Assembly: GCF_008704205.1 (NCBI RefSeq) | Contig: NZ_VXLC01000047.1 | Span: 1 to 64,000, forward strand | From: Nocardia colli | Lineage (GTDB): Bacteria > Actinomycetota > Actinomycetes > Mycobacteriales > Mycobacteriaceae | Direction: 5' to 3' | DNA: 64,000 nt | In this document: in pieces, positions 18,477-27,698 of the stretch | Layout of the letters: each line of letters starts with the position of its first letter | How positions within the stretch are numbered: the stretch's first letter is position 1 | Translations under genes and position numbers: made by a program | The notes under the pieces: generated by a model | Databases searched by the model: none | What the model saw: only the letters and a program-made list of their open reading frames with translations | What the model was told of the DNA's origin: nothing

Positions 18477-19910
18477 ATGACGATTATCGCTCCCGCGTTG
18501 CAACAAGGGACGGAGCTGGATCCGCGCGATCCGCTCGGCCGACTACAGCGGTTCTTCGATCCCGGCACGATTCTTCCGCTGCACCCGCGCGACAAGTCCG
18601 GTGTGCTCGCTGCCATCGGTGAGGTCGACGGCGTGCGCACTGTCGCCTACTGCTCGGATGCCACCGTGATGGGTGGTGCGATGGGTGTGGAGGGCTGCAA
18701 GCACATCGTCGACGCGATCGACACCGCGATCGATTCCGGTGTCCCGATCGTGGGTATCTGGCATTCCGGCGGGGCTCGGCTCGCCGAGGGCGTCGAGGCT
18801 TTGCACGCGGTCGGACTGGTCTTCGAGGCCATGGTTCGCGCGTCCGGGCTGGTCCCGCAGATTTCCGTGGTTGTCGGTTTCGCCGCCGGTGGCGCCGCGT
18901 ACGGCCCCGCGCTGACCGACATCGTGATCATGGCCCCGGAGGGCCGCATCTTCGTCACCGGCCCGGATGTGGTGCGCAGCGTGACCGGCGAGCAGGTCGA
19001 CATGGCGACCCTCGGCGGACCTGTCACCCACGGCAAGAAGTCCGGTGTCTCGCACATCGTCGCCGATGACGAGGCCGATGCGGTGCATCGCGCGCGTCGT
19101 CTGGTGTCGATGTTCGCTGAGCAGGGCGAGTTCGATCTGGTCGCGGCCGAACACGGTGACGTCGATCTGAAGGCGATGCTGCCGGAGTCGGCCAAGCGCG
19201 CCTACGACGTGAAGCCGATCATCCACGAGCTGCTCGACAACGTGGATGGCGAGAGCTCGTTCGAGGAGCTGCAAGGCGGGTACGCGCGCAGCATCGTCAC
19301 CGGTCTCGGCCGGTTGGCCGGGCGCACGGTGGGTGTGCTGGCGAACAATCCGATTCGGCTCGGTGGCTGCCTGAACTCTGAAAGTGCCGAGAAGGCAGCG
19401 CGTTTCGTGCGGCTGTGCAATTCGTTCGGGATCCCGTTGATCGTGCTCACCGACGTTCCGGGGTATCTGCCGGGCGTGAGTATGGAGTGGGAAGGTGTGG
19501 TGCGTCGCGGTGCGAAGTTGCTGCATGCCTTCGCCGAGGCTCGCGTTCCCCGGGTCACCTTGGTTACGCGCAAGATCTACGGCGGTGCGTACATCGCGAT
19601 GAACGCGCGTGCCCTCGGGGCGACCGCGGTGTACGCGTGGCCCGGGTCCGAGGTCGCGGTGATGGGGGCCAAGGCTGCCGTCGGGATTCTGCACAAGAAG
19701 GCACTGGCTGCCGCTCCGGAAGAGGAGCGCGAAGCACTGCACGAGCGTCTGACTGCGGAGCACGAGCGCATCGCCGGCGGTGTCGAGCGTGCCGTCGCGA
19801 TCGGCGTGGTCGACGAGGTCATCGATCCGGCGAAGACGCGCAGCATCATCGCTGCCGCGCTAGCTGCGGCTCCGGCGCGGGCCAGTCACCTGAAGAACAT
19901 TCCGCTCTGA
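18477..19910 (+). CDS. accD6: acetyl/propionyl-CoA carboxylase carboxyltransferase beta subunit AccD6
   Basis: Carboxyltransferase half of an acyl-CoA carboxylase, making malonyl-CoA for FAS-II. The 477 residues match M. tuberculosis AccD6 throughout: GTVMGGAMGVEG-like TVMGGAMGVEGCKHIV, GIWHSGGARLAEGVEALHAV, VVGFAAGGAAYGPALTD and VTRKIYGGAYIAMNARALGA, including the two Gly-Gly oxyanion-hole pairs. A GAGGTGAGGAG site precedes the ATG. The biotin carboxylase partner is not in this window. A strong terminator follows. Confidence 0.96.
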   Translation: MTIIAPALQQGTELDPRDPLGRLQRFFDPGTILPLHPRDKSGVLAAIGEVDGVRTVAYCSDATVMGGAMGVEGCKHIVDAIDTAIDSGVPIVGIWHSGGARLAEGVEALHAVGLVFEAMVRASGLVPQISVVVGFAAGGAAYGPALTDIVIMAPEGRIFVTGPDVVRSVTGEQVDMATLGGPVTHGKKSGVSHIVADDEADAVHRARRLVSMFAEQGEFDLVAAEHGDVDLKAMLPESAKRAYDVKPIIHELLDNVDGESSFEELQGGYARSIVTGLGRLAGRTVGVLANNPIRLGGCLNSESAEKAARFVRLCNSFGIPLIVLTDVPGYLPGVSMEWEGVVRRGAKLLHAFAEARVPRVTLVTRKIYGGAYIAMNARALGATAVYAWPGSEVAVMGAKAAVGILHKKALAAAPEEEREALHERLTAEHERIAGGVERAVAIGVVDEVIDPAKTRSIIAAALAAAPARASHLKNIPL

Positions 19911-19926
19911 CCTGAGCGCCGAACAG

Positions 19927-19956
19927 TGGGCCCGGGTAGTTACCCGGGCCCATTTT
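19927..19956 (+). terminator. intrinsic terminator after accD6
   Basis: A 12-bp perfect stem (TGGGCCCGGGTA with TACCCGGGCCCA) around a two-base loop and followed by TTTT, 17 bases after the accD6 stop. It closes the FAS-II cluster. Confidence 0.9.
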
Positions 19957-20043
19957 CGTGGCTGCCGGTCATATATCCGCGGGGTTTTCGGGCGGCAACA
20001 TCGGGGACATCGGTCGGATACATGAGGTTCGTACGGTTCGCGG

Positions 20044-21429
20044 ATGAGCGTCACCATCGACTCCGCAGCAGCAGCGCCGACCGTGCGCAAGCCCCCGTGG
20101 TACCGGTCGCTGTTCGTCCAGCTGCTGGTGGCGATCGTGGCGGGGATCGTGGTCGGCGCGTGCTGGCCGGGGTTCGGGGCCGAACTGAAACCGTTGGCGG
20201 ACGGGTTCATCAAGCTGATCAAGATGGTGATCGCGCCGATCATCTTCTGCACCGTGGTGCTCGGGATCGCGCATGTGGGGGACATGAAGGCGGTCGGGCG
20301 GATCGGGGTGAAGGCGCTGATCTACTTCGAGGTCGTCACCACGTTCGCGCTGCTGTTCGGGTTGGTGGTCGGCAATCTGGTGAAGCCGGGGGCGGGTTTC
20401 GACATCGATCCGCAGACGCTGGCGACCGGTGCGGAGCGGATCGCGAAGAAGACCGGTAACGGTGAACTGCCGCACACGGTCGACTTCCTGCTGAATATCA
20501 TTCCGGCGTCGGTGGTTTCGGCGTTCGCGGAGAACGCGCTGTTGCAGGTGTTGTTCTTCGCGGTGCTGTTCGGGTTGGCGCTGGCGAAGTTCGGTGAGCA
20601 CGGCCCACCGGTGATTCTCGAAGGTATCGATCACATCGGGCGGATCTTCTTCACCATCATCGGCTGGATCATGCGGCTGGCCCCGCTCGGCGCGTTCGGT
20701 GCGATGGCCTACATCGTCGGCCAGTACGGGCTGTCCGCGCTCGGCAGTTACGGCAAGCTCATCGCCTGCTGTTACCTTGCGGCACTGCTGTTTCTGGCGA
20801 TCCTGGCGGTGGTCGCGCGAGTGTTCGCCGGGGTGAATCTGTGGAAGTTCGTCAAGTACATCAAGGACGAACTGTTCCTCGCGCTCGGTACCGCGTCGAC
20901 CGAAGTCGTGTTGCCGCGCATCATGATCAAGCTCAGCGAGGCCGGATGTTCCAAGGCGACCACGGGACTCGTTGTGCCGACCGGTTATTCGTTCAATCTC
21001 GACGGCGCGACGCTGTATCTGTCCATCTGCGTGCTGTTTCTGGCGCAGGCGCTCGGCGTGGACCTGAGCCTGTGGGAGCAGCTCACCGCGGTCGGCGTGC
21101 TGATGCTGACCTCGAAAGGCATGGCGGGCGTGCCGGGTTCGTCGTTCCTGGCCCTCTCGGCCACCATCACCGCGATCGGCCACGGCTCCATCCCGGTCGC
21201 CGCCGTCGCCCTGCTGCTCGGCGCGGACCGCATCATGGACTCGATGCGGGTCACGGTGAACCTGCTCGGCAACTGCGTCGCCACTTTCGTCGTCGCGAAG
21301 TGGGAAGGACAGCTGGATACCGAACGGATGCGCAAGGTACTCGACGGTGAAGACGTCCCGCCGCTGGCGGACGCCGATCCGAATAGCGAGCGGATACGCG
21401 ACGCTCCAGTCTCGGCGACGCTGTCATGA
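20044..21429 (+). CDS. dctA: dicarboxylate:cation symporter, DctA family
   Basis: A 461-residue inner-membrane transporter of the DAACS family importing C4-dicarboxylates with protons or sodium. Eight transmembrane helices and two hairpins are expected. The family signatures are seen: KMVIAPIIFCTVVLGIAHVG in TM2-3, the serine-rich hairpin ALGTASTEVVLPRIM, GYSFNLDGATLYLSICVLFL in TM7 and KGMAGVPGSSFLALSATI in hairpin 2. It stands alone between the FAS-II terminator and a HxlR gene. The ribosome-binding site is weak. Confidence 0.93.
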   Translation: MSVTIDSAAAAPTVRKPPWYRSLFVQLLVAIVAGIVVGACWPGFGAELKPLADGFIKLIKMVIAPIIFCTVVLGIAHVGDMKAVGRIGVKALIYFEVVTTFALLFGLVVGNLVKPGAGFDIDPQTLATGAERIAKKTGNGELPHTVDFLLNIIPASVVSAFAENALLQVLFFAVLFGLALAKFGEHGPPVILEGIDHIGRIFFTIIGWIMRLAPLGAFGAMAYIVGQYGLSALGSYGKLIACCYLAALLFLAILAVVARVFAGVNLWKFVKYIKDELFLALGTASTEVVLPRIMIKLSEAGCSKATTGLVVPTGYSFNLDGATLYLSICVLFLAQALGVDLSLWEQLTAVGVLMLTSKGMAGVPGSSFLALSATITAIGHGSIPVAAVALLLGADRIMDSMRVTVNLLGNCVATFVVAKWEGQLDTERMRKVLDGEDVPPLADADPNSERIRDAPVSATLS

Positions 21430-21467
21430 ACGGCCGCCGGCGAACCCCCGCTCGGTAGCATCGAGAA

Positions 21468-21959
21468 GTGCGCTACGAAGAACTTGCCGACGTGCCGTGC
21501 TCGATCACGCGCCCGCTCGTGATCTTCGGCGACCGCTGGACCCTGCTGATCCTGAAGTTCGCGTTCTCCGGCATCCGCCGCTTCAACGGCTTCCAGAGCG
21601 CGCTCGGCATCTCCCGCAGCCGCCTGCAGGACCGGCTCGATCGGCTGATCGAGCACGAGATCCTGGTCAAGCGCAAGGCCGAGGTCGGCGCGCACGAGGA
21701 GTACCGGCTCACCCAGAAGGGCCATGACATCTATCCGATCCTCATGGCCATCCGGGACTGGGGCGACACCTACCTGGCCCCCGACGGCCCGCCCGTGCGC
21801 TACACCCACCAGGGCTGCACGGGCGAGGCGCACGTGACCCTCGGCTGCGACGAGTGCGGCACGGAGCTCACCGCACGCGACGTGCTGCCGGAGGCCGGAC
21901 CGGGCCTGCTCGCGCCGGCGAGCGAAGCGGATCAGCCGGTGAACCAGGTCGCTACCTGA
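21468..21959 (+). CDS. HxlR-family winged-helix transcriptional regulator
   Basis: A 163-residue regulator starting with GTG at 21468. The HxlR fold is plain: CSITRPLVIFGDRWTLLIL, then a recognition region RFNGFQSALGISRSRLQDRL, then the wing EEYRLTQKGHDIYPILMAI. After the domain, CTGEAHVTLGCDECG brings cysteines together, possibly for redox or metal sensing. Its 3' end overlaps the convergent nitroreductase gene by 28 bases. Confidence 0.88.
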   Translation: MRYEELADVPCSITRPLVIFGDRWTLLILKFAFSGIRRFNGFQSALGISRSRLQDRLDRLIEHEILVKRKAEVGAHEEYRLTQKGHDIYPILMAIRDWGDTYLAPDGPPVRYTHQGCTGEAHVTLGCDECGTELTARDVLPEAGPGLLAPASEADQPVNQVAT

Positions 21960-22627
21960 TCCGGGTCTGCGCGCGAGGTGCGGAATCCGTTGATCGGATG
22001 CTCGGTGTCCGGGTAACCGAAGGAGATCCCGGCGACGACCCGGCGATTGTCCGGGATGCCGAAGTAGCCGCGGATGAACGGCGCATACGACGCGAGCGCG
22101 GCCTGCGGTGCCGCGCCGAGCCCGAGGGCCTGCGCGCCGAGCAGGAAATTACCCAGATAGAGGCCGCAGTCGACGGCGCCGTAGACGCCGAGATCCGCCT
22201 CGGTCGTCACGATCGCCACGTGCGGCGCGTCGAACAGTTCGAAGTTGCGCACCGCCTGGCGCATCGTCTTCTCGTGGTCGCCCTTGCTGATGCCGACGCT
22301 GTCGTACAGCTGCATGCCGCACTCGCGCCTGCGGTCCCGGAACACCCCGGTGTACTGCGCGGGAAACGGGAAATCCGGTTCCGGCGTTGCGGTTTGGATG
22401 TGCGCGAGCAGTTCGGCGCGGAACCGGTCGGTGCCCGCGCCCTCGGTCAGCACGACCTGCCACGGCTGGGTGTTGCACCAGGAGGCGGTGCGCTGGGCCA
22501 GCCGCAGCAGCGTCTCGATGACCTCCCGCGGCACCGGCTCGGGCCGGAACTGCCTGCAGGTCCAGCGTTCGTCGAGCACCCTGGCCAACGCCGTGTACTG
22601 GTCGGTGGCCGTGTCGGCTGTGGTCAT
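21932..22627 (-). CDS. nitroreductase family protein (231 aa)
   Basis: An FMN-dependent NAD(P)H oxidoreductase of the nitroreductase fold. The ATG at 22627 follows AAGGAGCGGCG; the open frame extends far upstream without coding sense. Motifs: RWTCRQFRPEPVPREVIETL at the FMN-binding start, TASWCNTQPWQVVL and a C-terminal GISFGYPDTEHPINGFRT. A paralogue lies at 32.0 kb. A palindrome sits just upstream. The substrate is unknown. Confidence 0.9.
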   Translation of the reverse strand: MTTADTATDQYTALARVLDERWTCRQFRPEPVPREVIETLLRLAQRTASWCNTQPWQVVLTEGAGTDRFRAELLAHIQTATPEPDFPFPAQYTGVFRDRRRECGMQLYDSVGISKGDHEKTMRQAVRNFELFDAPHVAIVTTEADLGVYGAVDCGLYLGNFLLGAQALGLGAAPQAALASYAPFIRGYFGIPDNRRVVAGISFGYPDTEHPINGFRTSRADPDQVATWFTG

Positions 22628-22643
22628 CGCCGCTCCTTCATGT

Positions 22644-22660
22644 GGTCCCATTATGAGACC
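22644..22660. promoter_or_regulatory. operator-like palindrome before the nitroreductase gene
   Basis: GGTCCCATTATGAGACC reads as GGTCnCAT-t-ATGnGACC, an inverted repeat centred 25 bases upstream of the nitroreductase start. It is well placed for repressor binding, perhaps by the neighbouring HxlR protein. Confidence 0.4.
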
Positions 22661-22756
22661 GAACGTTAGCAGCGGAAGCCGGTCGTTGTCGCGTGCTGCC
22701 CGGCCAGTGCGCGCATTGCCCTGAATGCCGGGCGCGGACAGGGCAGAATCCAGCGC

Positions 22757-24934
22757 ATGGCGTCCGGAGCCCCCGCCGCACGGGATCGCAAGCGGCACGG
22801 CAGGCACTACACGCCGCCCGAGCTCGCGCGCTTCCTGGCCGGACGGCTGCTCACGCACGTGCCGCGGCCGGAAACCGGGGTACTGCGGGTGCTCGATCCG
22901 GCGTGCGGCGACGGGGAGTTGCTGTTCGCGTTGCGGGACGAGGCCGCGATCCGGCTGCCGGGGGTCCGGGTCGAGTTGACCGGGTACGACCTGGACGCGG
23001 CGGCGCTCGCGGTCGCGCGATCGCGAACCGCAGGAGGTGGCGTCGATTGGCAGGTCGGCGACTTCCTGACCGCGGCCGAGGAGCTCCCGGAGGGCTCGTT
23101 CGATGCCGTGATCACGAATCCGCCGTACGTGCGGACCCAGCAGCTGGGTGGACAGACCGCGCAACTGCTGAGTAAGCAGTACGGATTGCGCGGACGGATC
23201 GATCTGACGCATCCGTTCGTCGCGACGTTGCCTCGATTGCTCTGTGCCGGTGGGGTACTCGGGTTGTTGTGCGCCAACCGATTTCTGACGACCAAGGCGG
23301 GCGCGAACATTCGGCGGTTGCTGCTGGCCGAGCTGACGCCGGTGGAGTTGTACGACCTGGGGGACACCAAGTTGTTCGAGGCGGCGGTGCTGCCGGCGAT
23401 CACCATCGCGACGCGGAGCGAGTGCCGCGGCGAATGCCGGTATGTCTCCGCGTATGAGGTCGAGGGCGGCCGAATTGCCTCGCCGACTGACCTTTTCGAA
23501 GCGCTGACCGGTGAGCGCGGTTGCCTTGTCGCACACCGAGGTCGGACTTTCGCGATCGAAGTCGGCACATTGGTGACCGGACATGCGACGCGGTCGGCAA
23601 GGGAAGTCACCGCGGCACCGGAGATTTCCGCGCAGGACTGTGCGGACGATTCGGATGAACTGAGCGTGGACCTTCAGGCCACGGGGGTGCGGCGGGCCGA
23701 TGGACCGAGAGCGAATCCGGGAACCGAGGAGCGCGCGCAATCTGTTGAGCCGAGGGGGAGCTCGGGGGCTGAGGGGCGGGCGCTGTCTGCTGGGCCGAGG
23801 GCGAGTCCCGGGGCCGAGGGTCGGCCGCCACCTGATGAGGTGAGGATGAATCCGCGGACCGACGGGCCGTCGCGACCTGACGGGTCGAGGGCGGCGCTCG
23901 GCGCCGAGGGCCCGACGCGGCCCGATGGGGCAAGTTTCACCCTGTGGGCCGGGCGTTCAACGCGATCTGATGGGGCGGCGTCGAACGTACCCACCGAGGG
24001 GCTGCGGCCGTCCGGATCGACTCGGGCGCGACAGTCGCCACCGGAAAAGGTGCCTAAACGAGCTGGACGCCGAAAAACCTTACCCCGCAACGCGGAACCG
24101 GAGACCGCGTGGCGCATGTCCAACGCCGAAGTCGACTCCTGGCTATCCGGCATCGCCGCGACCACCTGGCGCTCCTTCGGCGAGGTCGCCCGAATCCGGG
24201 TGGGTATCAAGACAACTGCCGACAAGGTGTTCATCTCCGACCGATGGTCCGACGTCGAGCCGCCACCGGAACCGGAACTGCTGCGCGAGTTGATCACCCA
24301 CCACGATCTCGAACCGTGGCGGATCGCCCGAGCCCACGACACCCGCGTGCTATACCCCTACGATCTGACCCGCCCGAACCGCACCCCGATCGATCTGAAC
24401 GAATTCTCCTGCGCCGCCGAATATTTGCGCACCCACAAGGACACCCTCGCCGCCCGCCACTATCTGGCCCCGAGCGGCCGCGAATGGTTCGAGATCTGGG
24501 TACCCCAGCGCCCGCACCTGTGGCGCGAACCGAAGCTGGTCTTCCCGGACATCAGCGACCGTCCCCGATTCGCTCTCGATCGATCGGGCGCGGTGGTGAA
24601 CGGCGACTGCTATTGGATCTCACTACCCGACCTGGCCACGAACCCGGCCGACGCCGAACGCCTCGCGTATCTGCTTATGGGCGTGGCGAATTCGGGGCTC
24701 GGACTGCGGTTCTACGACGCGGTCTGCGGCAACCGCCTGTACTCCGGCCGGCGTCGATGGATCACTCAGTACGTCTCGCGACTACCGCTGCCGAATCCGG
24801 GTTCGGCGGGTTCGGCGGCCATCGTCGAGCTGGCTCGGGAGTTCGTCGCGGGCAGGCCTTCGGACGCGGCTGCGCGGGCCGAGCTGGACGAGCGGGTGGC
24901 GACGGCGTTCAGTGTGTCGCTGCCGGTCCTCTGA
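22757..24934 (+). CDS. Eco57I/TaqI-type adenine-specific DNA methyltransferase with repeat insert
   Basis: A 725-residue gamma-type N6-adenine methylase. Residues 15-300 form the catalytic domain: GRHYTPPELARFL, SAM motif DPACGDGE (47-54) and the catalytic NPPY (121-124). Residues about 452-720 form a TaqI-like target-recognition domain (FGEVARIRVGIKTTADKVFI, GVANSGLGLRFYDAVCGNRL). Between them, residues about 317-421 are seven degenerate 15-residue repeats rich in Gly, Pro and Arg. No nuclease domain or restriction gene is adjacent, so it appears to be an orphan methylase. Its target sequence cannot be read from the protein. Confidence 0.88.
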   Translation: MASGAPAARDRKRHGRHYTPPELARFLAGRLLTHVPRPETGVLRVLDPACGDGELLFALRDEAAIRLPGVRVELTGYDLDAAALAVARSRTAGGGVDWQVGDFLTAAEELPEGSFDAVITNPPYVRTQQLGGQTAQLLSKQYGLRGRIDLTHPFVATLPRLLCAGGVLGLLCANRFLTTKAGANIRRLLLAELTPVELYDLGDTKLFEAAVLPAITIATRSECRGECRYVSAYEVEGGRIASPTDLFEALTGERGCLVAHRGRTFAIEVGTLVTGHATRSAREVTAAPEISAQDCADDSDELSVDLQATGVRRADGPRANPGTEERAQSVEPRGSSGAEGRALSAGPRASPGAEGRPPPDEVRMNPRTDGPSRPDGSRAALGAEGPTRPDGASFTLWAGRSTRSDGAASNVPTEGLRPSGSTRARQSPPEKVPKRAGRRKTLPRNAEPETAWRMSNAEVDSWLSGIAATTWRSFGEVARIRVGIKTTADKVFISDRWSDVEPPPEPELLRELITHHDLEPWRIARAHDTRVLYPYDLTRPNRTPIDLNEFSCAAEYLRTHKDTLAARHYLAPSGREWFEIWVPQRPHLWREPKLVFPDISDRPRFALDRSGAVVNGDCYWISLPDLATNPADAERLAYLLMGVANSGLGLRFYDAVCGNRLYSGRRRWITQYVSRLPLPNPGSAGSAAIVELAREFVAGRPSDAAARAELDERVATAFSVSLPVL
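23705..24019 (+). repeat. seven-unit 45-bp tandem repeat inside the methylase gene
   Basis: Seven consecutive degenerate 45-bp units keep the reading frame. They encode PRANPGTEERAQSVE, PRGSSGAEGRALSAG, PRASPGAEGRPPPDE and four weaker copies. The consensus is roughly PRxxPGAEGRxxxDG. The units have drifted, so the expansion is not recent. Confidence 0.85.
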
Positions 24935-25558
24935 CTACGCGGAGACGTGCACGCCCACCATGGGCATCAACGTCCGCCGGGCGAACTCGCGGGCGGCGTC
25001 CCGGTCGGCGACCGGAATGAGCCCGTCCGGGGTGAGCGCCAGCGACAGCGCGAGCCGGGCCATGATCTCGGCGACCAGGTCGGCGTCGAAGTCGTAGGTG
25101 TTCTCGGTGTCGCGCAGTTCGCGCAGCTTCTCCGCCAGGTAGCTGCGGCCGACGGTGAGGATCGGGCCGGCGTCGGTGGTCAGCCGGGGCAGGATCAGGT
25201 CCGGTTCGGTGCGCAGCAGGCGGCGCAGCAGCTCGTTGTTCGCGATGGCGGTGATGAACGCGACGAAGATCTCGATCAGCTGGTCCTCGGAGCCGGTGAC
25301 GGCCCGCACCTGCTTGTCGATCATCGCCACGAACCGCTGCGCCTCGCGCACGCTCACCGCTTCGACCAGCTCGTTCTTCGATTCGAAGCGCCGGTACAGG
25401 GTGGCCGGGCTGATGCCGGCCCGCCGGGCGATCTCGCCCATGCTGGTCCGCTTGATGCCGAAGTCCAGGAAGGCCGAGAGCGCGCTTTCCAGGAGTTTCT
25501 CGCCGTCGGCGACGGGCTTGTCCAGGATGCGCTGCAGCATGGGCGGGACAGTTGGCAT
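24935..25558 (-). CDS. TetR-family transcriptional regulator
   Basis: The ATG at 25558 follows GGAG; the frame reaches 25633 without a site. The 207-residue protein has the TetR helix-turn-helix at about residues 30-65 (FLDFGIKRTSMGEIARRAGI, then ATLYRRFESKNELVEAV) and a helical ligand domain. It is divergent from the SDR gene, with about 200 bases between, and probably controls that gene. Confidence 0.88.
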   Translation of the reverse strand: MPTVPPMLQRILDKPVADGEKLLESALSAFLDFGIKRTSMGEIARRAGISPATLYRRFESKNELVEAVSVREAQRFVAMIDKQVRAVTGSEDQLIEIFVAFITAIANNELLRRLLRTEPDLILPRLTTDAGPILTVGRSYLAEKLRELRDTENTYDFDADLVAEIMARLALSLALTPDGLIPVADRDAAREFARRTLMPMVGVHVSA

Positions 25559-25761
25559 CTGGTCTCCAGTCGATTCGTGCGAGTGCCGGGCGTGCGTCAA
25601 GGCGTCGCGACGGTGCGGGTGATGGACCTTCATTATTTCACCGGCGTGCGGCGGGCCGGTCGCGGATCGCCGGAATGCGGGATAGGTCGCGCGTCCAGCT
25701 TTGTCTGGTTAGCCTTCATGGATATCCGATTTGGATGTTGCATGCTGGAAAGGGTTGAGCG

Positions 25762-26574
25762 GTGGCATATTTCGCGGACCGAGTGGTGGCGATCACCGGA
25801 GCCGGCTCCGGCATCGGCCGCGAGCTGGCCCTGGCGCTGGCCCGGGACGGCGCGTTGCTCGCGCTGTCGGACAAATCGGCCGACGCGGTCGCCGAGACCG
25901 GGCGGCTGTGCGCCGAGGAGGGCGAGAAGCCGGCGGTGACCACGCTGGATGTCACCGACCGGTCCGCGGTGCTCGCGCACGCGGCGGCTACGGTCGCGCA
26001 CTTCGGACGGGTCGAGGCGCTGTTCAACAATGCCGGAATCCTGCACGTCGGCGGGGTGGCGGAGTCGCCGTTCAGCGACTTCGAGCAGGTGATGGACGTG
26101 GACTTCTGGGGCGTGGTCAACGGCACCAAGGCGTTCCTGCCCTACCTGCTGGCCGCCGAGCAGGCGCACGTGGTGAACACGTCCTCGGCGTTCGGGCTGG
26201 TCGGGATGGCGCAGCACGCCCCGTACAACGCGGCCAAGTTCGCGGTGCGCGGATTCACCGACTCGCTGCGCCAGGACATGCGCGCCGCGGGCGGCAAGGT
26301 CCGGGTGACCGCGGTGTATCCAGGCGGCGTGCTCACCTCCATCGCGCGGTCGGCATTGGTCGCGCCCGGCATCGACGCCGAGGCGGTCGCGCGGCGGTTC
26401 GAGGGGCATGTCGCGCGCACCAGCCCGGCCGCGGCGGCCAGGACGATCCTGCGCGGAGCCGCGCGGGGCGAGGCCAAGGTACTTGTCGGACTGGACGCCC
26501 TTCTTGTGGACCTGATCACAAGGTTCGCGGGCTCGTATCACGAACGAGTGCTGGACATGGTATTTCGTTCCTGA
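25762..26574 (+). CDS. short-chain dehydrogenase/reductase
   Basis: A 270-residue classical SDR. The GTG at 25762 follows AAAGGG. The cofactor motif TGAGSGIG lies at 12-19, NNAG at 89-92, catalytic Ser141/142 in VVNTSSAFG and Tyr155/Lys159 in YNAAK. It resembles NAD(P)-dependent acetoin- or steroid-type reductases often paired with TetR regulators in Nocardia. The substrate is unknown. Confidence 0.92.
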   Translation: MAYFADRVVAITGAGSGIGRELALALARDGALLALSDKSADAVAETGRLCAEEGEKPAVTTLDVTDRSAVLAHAAATVAHFGRVEALFNNAGILHVGGVAESPFSDFEQVMDVDFWGVVNGTKAFLPYLLAAEQAHVVNTSSAFGLVGMAQHAPYNAAKFAVRGFTDSLRQDMRAAGGKVRVTAVYPGGVLTSIARSALVAPGIDAEAVARRFEGHVARTSPAAAARTILRGAARGEAKVLVGLDALLVDLITRFAGSYHERVLDMVFRS

Positions 26575-26678
26575 CCGCGTAACCGTGCGCGATCAGGAAC
26601 GGGTGTTGTTGAAATGTCAACTGGTCGAACGCTTCTCACGACGGCAAACGATCTTGCGCGATCGATCGGGCGCGACTG

Positions 26679-27674
26679 ATGGCGAAATGGATCCTGGTCG
26701 AATGCTTTTCGGGCATACCCGGCAAGGTGATCGCGTTCGGCGCCGCGCCCAAATCGTTCGTGCCGCTGAGCAATATCCTGCGTAACCCGCTCTCGCTCGC
26801 GGACGCGGAAGCCGCTCTCGCACAAGCGTGTCTGACTCGGACGCTGATCGACCGAGTCTCGGCGGACGGACGCCGCACCGTGCGGGCCGAGCCGCTGCTG
26901 ATCACCCCGGAGCGGGCGCACGCCGTACGACTATGGATCGGACCGGTCAAGGAGCCGCTGCCGCCGCGAGAACCGGTGGGGGCGTGGTACTTCAACCTCA
27001 CCACCAATCGGTCGGTGCGCAGCGTGGACCTGCTCGACCTGTACGGCGTCGCGCCGGAGAACCGGGAGGCCGAACTGGCCATCGCGGGCGCGTTCACCCG
27101 ATTGGTCACCAATCGGGACGAGAGCGAGGCGCTGGCGAAGATCGTGAATTCCGCGCCGGGCACCGAGCATCAGGCGGTGTGGACCGTCCGCCGCGACGAC
27201 GATGCCTTGCGCGCAGGACATTTCGCCTGCCGGATCATCATCGAGGTCGATGCCGACGGCCGCCGGGAGGTGCTGTTCCGTGGGGTGACCCAGGACATCG
27301 GGGAGGCGATCGCGGTGCCCGCCGCGCCGCCGCCGATGATCCTGGAATATCAACTGCTGGAAGCGTCTACGGCACCGGGGGAGTACCGCGCGATCGTGAA
27401 TCTGCGCTCGCTGCAACTGATTCGCTGGATCGGGGCGCCGATGCCCGGCATCGCCTGGGCGGATCTGCCCGGTCAGCCGCCGCCGCAGATTCATCCGGAC
27501 GATCTGGCGGCCGCGCTGGAGATGTCGCGCGAGCTGGCCCGGCATCGCGCCGAGGGCACGCTGCGGCTGCGCCGGGTCGACGGTGGCTGGCAAAAGGTGC
27601 GCGTGCGGGCGGCACTGATGGTGCTGGATCAGCACACCACGGCCGGCCTGGCCACGGTCACCGCCGCCGAATAG
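26679..27674 (+). CDS. hypothetical PAS/GAF-like protein (331 aa)
   Basis: The N-terminus (AKWILVECFSGIPGKVIAFG, then AAPKSFVPLSNIL) and the later WYFNLTTNRSVRSVDLLDLY look like the PAS/GAF-related family common in Mycobacteriales and annotated with DUF5593/DUF5628-type names. The C-terminal part (PQIHPDDLAAALEMSRELAR, then GTLRLRRVDGGWQKVRVRAA) resembles a PAS core. No kinase or output domain is attached. It may be a sensory or scaffold protein; the domain call is uncertain. Confidence 0.6.
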   Translation: MAKWILVECFSGIPGKVIAFGAAPKSFVPLSNILRNPLSLADAEAALAQACLTRTLIDRVSADGRRTVRAEPLLITPERAHAVRLWIGPVKEPLPPREPVGAWYFNLTTNRSVRSVDLLDLYGVAPENREAELAIAGAFTRLVTNRDESEALAKIVNSAPGTEHQAVWTVRRDDDALRAGHFACRIIIEVDADGRREVLFRGVTQDIGEAIAVPAAPPPMILEYQLLEASTAPGEYRAIVNLRSLQLIRWIGAPMPGIAWADLPGQPPPQIHPDDLAAALEMSRELARHRAEGTLRLRRVDGGWQKVRVRAALMVLDQHTTAGLATVTAAE

Positions 27675-27698
27675 CCGGCGATGACCGTGGGATGGAGG

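Noticed and set aside
17070-19763. Long minus-strand frames opposite kasA and accD6 (17070-18428 and 18543-19763)
   Set aside because: Antisense shadows of genes confirmed by catalytic residues on the plus strand.
22628-23740. N-terminal extension of the nitroreductase frame (602 residues in total)
   Set aside because: The extension is antisense to the methylase gene, is Arg/Pro-rich nonsense, and a proper ribosome-binding site lies before ATG 22627.
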